From NCBI GenBank assembly GCA_963715405.1, contig OY970239.1, positions 1,550,001 to 1,614,000 of the forward strand: a stretch of 64,000 nt of DNA. Reading direction: 5' to 3'. The DNA comes from JALZKA01 sp963715405 (GTDB lineage Bacteria > Actinomycetota > Thermoleophilia > Solirubrobacterales > 70-9). Positions 61,577-64,000 of the stretch are shown here, in pieces; position 1 is the first letter of the stretch, and each line of letters opens with the position of its first letter. The position numbers were made by a program, and so were the translations under genes. The notes beneath the pieces were generated by a model. That model was not told the DNA's origin and did not search any database. It worked only from the letters and a program-made list of their open reading frames with translations.

Positions 61577-62505
61577 TGGAGTCAGCGACCGCCACCAGAG
61601 ACGCAGGGCTCGTCGAGCGCTACGCGGCCGAGGCGCGGCCTTCGCTCCTCGCCCACGTGCGCGACTACATCGCGCTGACGAAGCCCCGCATCATCTCGCT
61701 TCTGCTCGTCACGACGGTCGCGACGATGGTCGTGGCGGCGCCCGAGAGCCTCGCGCTCTCGACCATCCTTTGGACGATGCTGGGCGGGTATCTCGCGGCC
61801 GGCGGTGCCGGGGCGATCAATCACTACCTCGATCGCGACCGCGACGCGCGCATGGCACGCACACGCTCTCGCCCGCTCGTCGCGGGGCGCATCGAGCCGG
61901 TCCACGGGCTGATTTTCGGCATCGTCCTGGGCGTCCTCGCCTTCGTGCAGCTCGCGCTCACGGTCAATCTCCTCTCGGCGGCCTTGGCGATGGCGGGGCT
62001 CCTGGGCTACGTCTTCGTTTACACGATGTGGCTGAAGCCGCTCACGCCTCAGAACATCGTGATCGGCGGCGCGGCGGGCGCGGTCCCGCCGCTCGTGGGA
62101 TGGGCAGCGGCGACGGGCAGCCTGGCGCTGGACGCGCTCTATCCCTTCGCGATCGTCTTCATGTGGACGCCGCCCCATTTTTGGGCGCTGTCCCTCCTCA
62201 TCAAGGACGACTACGCCCGCACCGGAGTGCCGATGATGCCCGTGGTGAAGGGCGAGGCTGCCACGCGCCGTCAGATCGTGCTCTACGCGGCGCTTCTGGT
62301 CGCGCTCACCGTCGCTCCCGTCGTAACGGGCCTCTTCGGTGGGATCTACCTGGTCGCGGCGCTCGCGCTGGGCGGCGTTTTCCTGGCCTTGGCTGTGACG
62401 CTGGCGCTCTCGCCCTCGCGCCGCGCCGCGCTTCGGCTCTACCTCTCATCGCTTGCCTATCTCGCTCTTCTCTTTGGCGCGATGGCGGCCGACCGGGCGC
62501 TGTAA
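61576..62505 (+). CDS. ctaB: heme O synthase (protoheme IX farnesyltransferase)
   Basis: Adds a farnesyl group to heme B. UbiA-superfamily membrane protein with the Asp motifs NHYLDRDRDARMARTRSRPL and DDYARTGVPMMPVVKGE, and TKPRIISLLLVTT at the first helix. Length 309. Its ATG overlaps the ctaA stop, so the two heme-tailoring enzymes are coupled. Confidence 0.95.
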   Translation: MESATATRDAGLVERYAAEARPSLLAHVRDYIALTKPRIISLLLVTTVATMVVAAPESLALSTILWTMLGGYLAAGGAGAINHYLDRDRDARMARTRSRPLVAGRIEPVHGLIFGIVLGVLAFVQLALTVNLLSAALAMAGLLGYVFVYTMWLKPLTPQNIVIGGAAGAVPPLVGWAAATGSLALDALYPFAIVFMWTPPHFWALSLLIKDDYARTGVPMMPVVKGEAATRRQIVLYAALLVALTVAPVVTGLFGGIYLVAALALGGVFLALAVTLALSPSRRAALRLYLSSLAYLALLFGAMAADRAL

Positions 62506-62516
62506 GGTTCCGGCCC

Positions 62517-62627
62517 GTGGACAGACGCCTCGCCGACAAGAACCTTCGCACCGGCCTCTTCGCTGCCGCGATAGCCGTCGGCGTCTTTGCCCTTGCCTTC
62601 GTCTTCGCGACCTTCTACCTGAGTTAG
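62517..62627 (+). CDS. 36-residue single-helix membrane protein
   Basis: GTG 62517 begins a basic N-terminus (DRRLADKNLRTG) followed by one membrane helix (LFAAAIAVGVFALAFVFATFYLS). It lies 11 bases after ctaB and its TAG is directly followed by the next ATG. In size and place it resembles the tiny extra subunits of cytochrome oxidases, but I cannot name the family. Confidence 0.65.
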   Translation: MDRRLADKNLRTGLFAAAIAVGVFALAFVFATFYLS

Positions 62628-62894
62628 ATGGCCGACGAGACGCCCGAAGCGACCGAGTTGGTCTACGTGCCCGAGCCCTCGTGGGACCCGGCGCTCCTCG
62701 CGCTGGGCCTGGGCCTCATCGTCGCGGGGCTGTTCGTGTGGTGGCCATACGGCGTGATCGGTGCCGTCGCGGCGCTCGCCGCGGTCGTGCGGATGGCCCG
62801 CGGGACGTCGGACGAAGTGGCGCGCCTCCCGCGCCGCCAGAAGCTCACGACGGCCGTGTTGCCCGCCGTCCCGCCGCGCAAGCCGAGCTCGTAA
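62628..62894 (+). CDS. 88-residue two-helix membrane protein of oxidase operon
   Basis: N-terminal VYVPEPSWDPALLALGLGLI, then a second short helix (WWPYGVIGAVAALAAVVRMA) and a basic tail. Similar in size to the CtaF/subunit IV-type small subunits of actinobacterial oxidases; the identification is by place and length only. It starts at the base after the stop of the previous gene. Confidence 0.65.
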   Translation: MADETPEATELVYVPEPSWDPALLALGLGLIVAGLFVWWPYGVIGAVAALAAVVRMARGTSDEVARLPRRQKLTTAVLPAVPPRKPSS

Positions 62895-62960
62895 CGCGAC
62901 CTGCCGCGCCGAGAGTGAGCAGCGGGACACACTGTCCCGAGAGATCACTCTCAGCGATTC

Positions 62961-63383
62961 CTAAGCCCGCGAGGCTTCCGACTCTGGTGAGGTCATGCTG
63001 GACGTCGCTCCGTCCGAGGTCCAGACGCGCATGATGTCTCGCATCGAGAGGACGCCGACGAGCTCCCCGCCCTCGACCACCACGAGGTGGCGGATGTGGC
63101 GGCGGGACATCTCCATCGCCGCGCGCTCGAGGCTCCAGTCCGGCGAGGCCGAGATCACGGTGTTCGAGAAGTGATCGACGACGCGCTCTGAATCAGGATC
63201 CTCTCCCCTCCCGAGTGAGATCAGGATGTCCCTCTCGGAGAGCACGCCCGGAGCGGGGAGCTCGTCGTCGATTACGACTGCGGCCCCCACCGCGCGCTCG
63301 GTCATCTTTTGCGCCGCCTCGCGCAGTGTGTGGCCCGGACCGACGGTCAAGACCACCCCAGACATCCCGTCCCTGACCTCCAT
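62961..63383 (-). CDS. CBS-domain pair protein
   Basis: Two CBS motifs: VRDGMSGVVLTVGPGHTLRE through PAPGVLSERDILI, and VISASPDWSLERAAMEMSRR through GVLSMRDIMRVW. CBS pairs bind adenine nucleotides and regulate enzymes or channels. Starts at ATG 63383; the longer frame upstream is not protein-like. Length 140. No effector is indicated by the neighbours. Confidence 0.87.
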   Translation of the reverse strand: MEVRDGMSGVVLTVGPGHTLREAAQKMTERAVGAAVVIDDELPAPGVLSERDILISLGRGEDPDSERVVDHFSNTVISASPDWSLERAAMEMSRRHIRHLVVVEGGELVGVLSMRDIMRVWTSDGATSSMTSPESEASRA

Positions 63384-63505
63384 CTGTGCTTGCCCCAGCT
63401 CCTTTCGACGCTCGTTAGTGCGGATCGGCTCGAAACATATCTGAGGCGGGCTTCTCGTGCGTAAGTCGCAAGGGCTCGCCCGCCTCGCAAGATAGGATTG
63501 CGCGC

Positions 63506-64000
63506 GTGCCAGGCCTCGTGTCAGTCGCCCGCGGGAAGGCAATCATCGCCACCTCGCTTGCCCTCATCGCAGGGGGCTTGGCGTCGGGCTGCGACACGCA
63601 GGAGGAGGCAGACCTCGAACGCGGCCGCGACCTCTTCACGAAGGGCTGCGCCACCTGCCACGCGCTTGCCGAGGCGCGGGCGGGCGCTGTTATCGGGCCC
63701 GACCTCGACGCGTCATTTGCCCAAGCGCGCGCCGACGGCATGGACCAGGACACGATCGAGGGCGTCGTCGAGAAGCAGATCGCAAATCCACGCCCCGTCG
63801 ACGAGGGCGACGCCGACTACGACCAGCTCTACATGCCGCAGGACATCTACGTAGGCTCAGACGCTCAGGACGTCGCCGCCTACGTGGCGAGCGTCGCGGG
63901 GGTGGAGGGGATCGAACCGCCGCCACTTGGAGACGCAGCCAACATCTTCACCCAGTCCTGCGGTGGCTGCCACCAGCTCGAGGCTGCGGGCACGGCAGGG
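63506..64000 (+). CDS. diheme c-type cytochrome lipoprotein, cut by window edge
   Basis: GTG start, hydrophobic signal with lipobox LASGC (cysteine at about residue 29), then a cytochrome c domain with heme site GCATCHAL and the expected axial Met in QLYMPQDIY, and a second domain beginning NIFTQSCGGCHQLEAAG (heme site CGGCH). The protein runs off the window after 165 codons. It lies next to the oxidase-like operon and could carry electrons to a real oxidase or to a complex encoded beyond the edge. Confidence 0.9.
   Translation, partial: MPGLVSVARGKAIIATSLALIAGGLASGCDTQEEADLERGRDLFTKGCATCHALAEARAGAVIGPDLDASFAQARADGMDQDTIEGVVEKQIANPRPVDEGDADYDQLYMPQDIYVGSDAQDVAAYVASVAGVEGIEPPPLGDAANIFTQSCGGCHQLEAAGTAG

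Overview
The window is GC-rich, gene-dense bacterial chromosome. The gene content (obgE-rpmA-rplU next to RNase E/G and rodA-mrdA-mreD-mreC, then maf-ndk, folC-valS, clpX, clpP-tig), the many GTG starts, the Tat-exported PhoD and PhoX-type proteins and the caa3-type CtaG suggest an actinobacterium, probably class Thermoleophilia (Solirubrobacterales or relatives). That placement is inferred from gene order and protein style; no 16S rRNA or phage, plasmid or CRISPR locus is visible.

Bases 1-20000 hold a mostly minus-strand housekeeping block: GTPase ObgE (cut by the window edge), ribosomal proteins L27 and L21, RNase E/G, the cell-elongation genes rodA, mrdA, mreD and mreC, then maf, ndk, a zinc-ribbon membrane protein, folC with valS, clpX, clpP and tig. 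Two small secreted paralogues sit between clpX and clpP. The folC frame is broken twice. Bases 20000-33400 hold envelope and stress genes: an MFS/spermidine-synthase-like protein, CtaG, a YihY-type protein, CorA, an HD alarmone-hydrolase-like protein, LemA, a small HTH regulator with its own promoter and operator, Ogt, an ECF-type sigma factor, PhoX-like and PhoD phosphatases, a Ser/Gly-repeat membrane protein, a DJ-1-type protein and a 1-Cys peroxiredoxin.

Bases 33400-48500 contain a secreted ceramidase-like enzyme with calcium-binding-type repeats, tRNA-His, tRNA-Arg and tRNA-Pro, a channel-like protein, and a plus-strand run of metabolic genes (DUF1015, cobalamin adenosyltransferase, OsmC, SDR, CoA-type NUDIX). 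A thiolase and an LPxTG surface protein with a broken frame follow. Bases 48600-52600 form a fatty-acid oxidation cluster (class-IV aminotransferase, acyl-CoA dehydrogenase, enoyl-CoA hydratase, 3-hydroxyacyl-CoA dehydrogenase). Then come a DMT permease, a lysyl-oxidase-like secreted protein, thioredoxin reductase, a UPF0104 membrane protein and a PAP2 phosphatase.

The most unusual part is 57751-62894. It is an operon-like run of cytochrome-oxidase subunit II and I homologues, heme A synthase, heme O synthase and two tiny membrane proteins. Both oxidase subunits have intact reading frames and recognisable folds. Subunit I lacks the histidines for the low-spin heme, CuB and the high-spin heme, and subunit II has lost both CuA cysteines and the second CuA histidine. 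The pair therefore looks like a metal-free relative of heme-copper oxidases, kept beside genes for the cofactor it should not bind.

Two families of short dispersed DNA elements also run through the window. One is a set of 13-bp palindromes (types GGTGCCTGGCACC and GGGGTCTGACCCC), sometimes paired into units of about 65 bp and sometimes lying inside genes. The other is an intergenic hairpin with AACGTCC/GGACGTT arms, present three times. No gene-free stretch exceeds about 220 bases.
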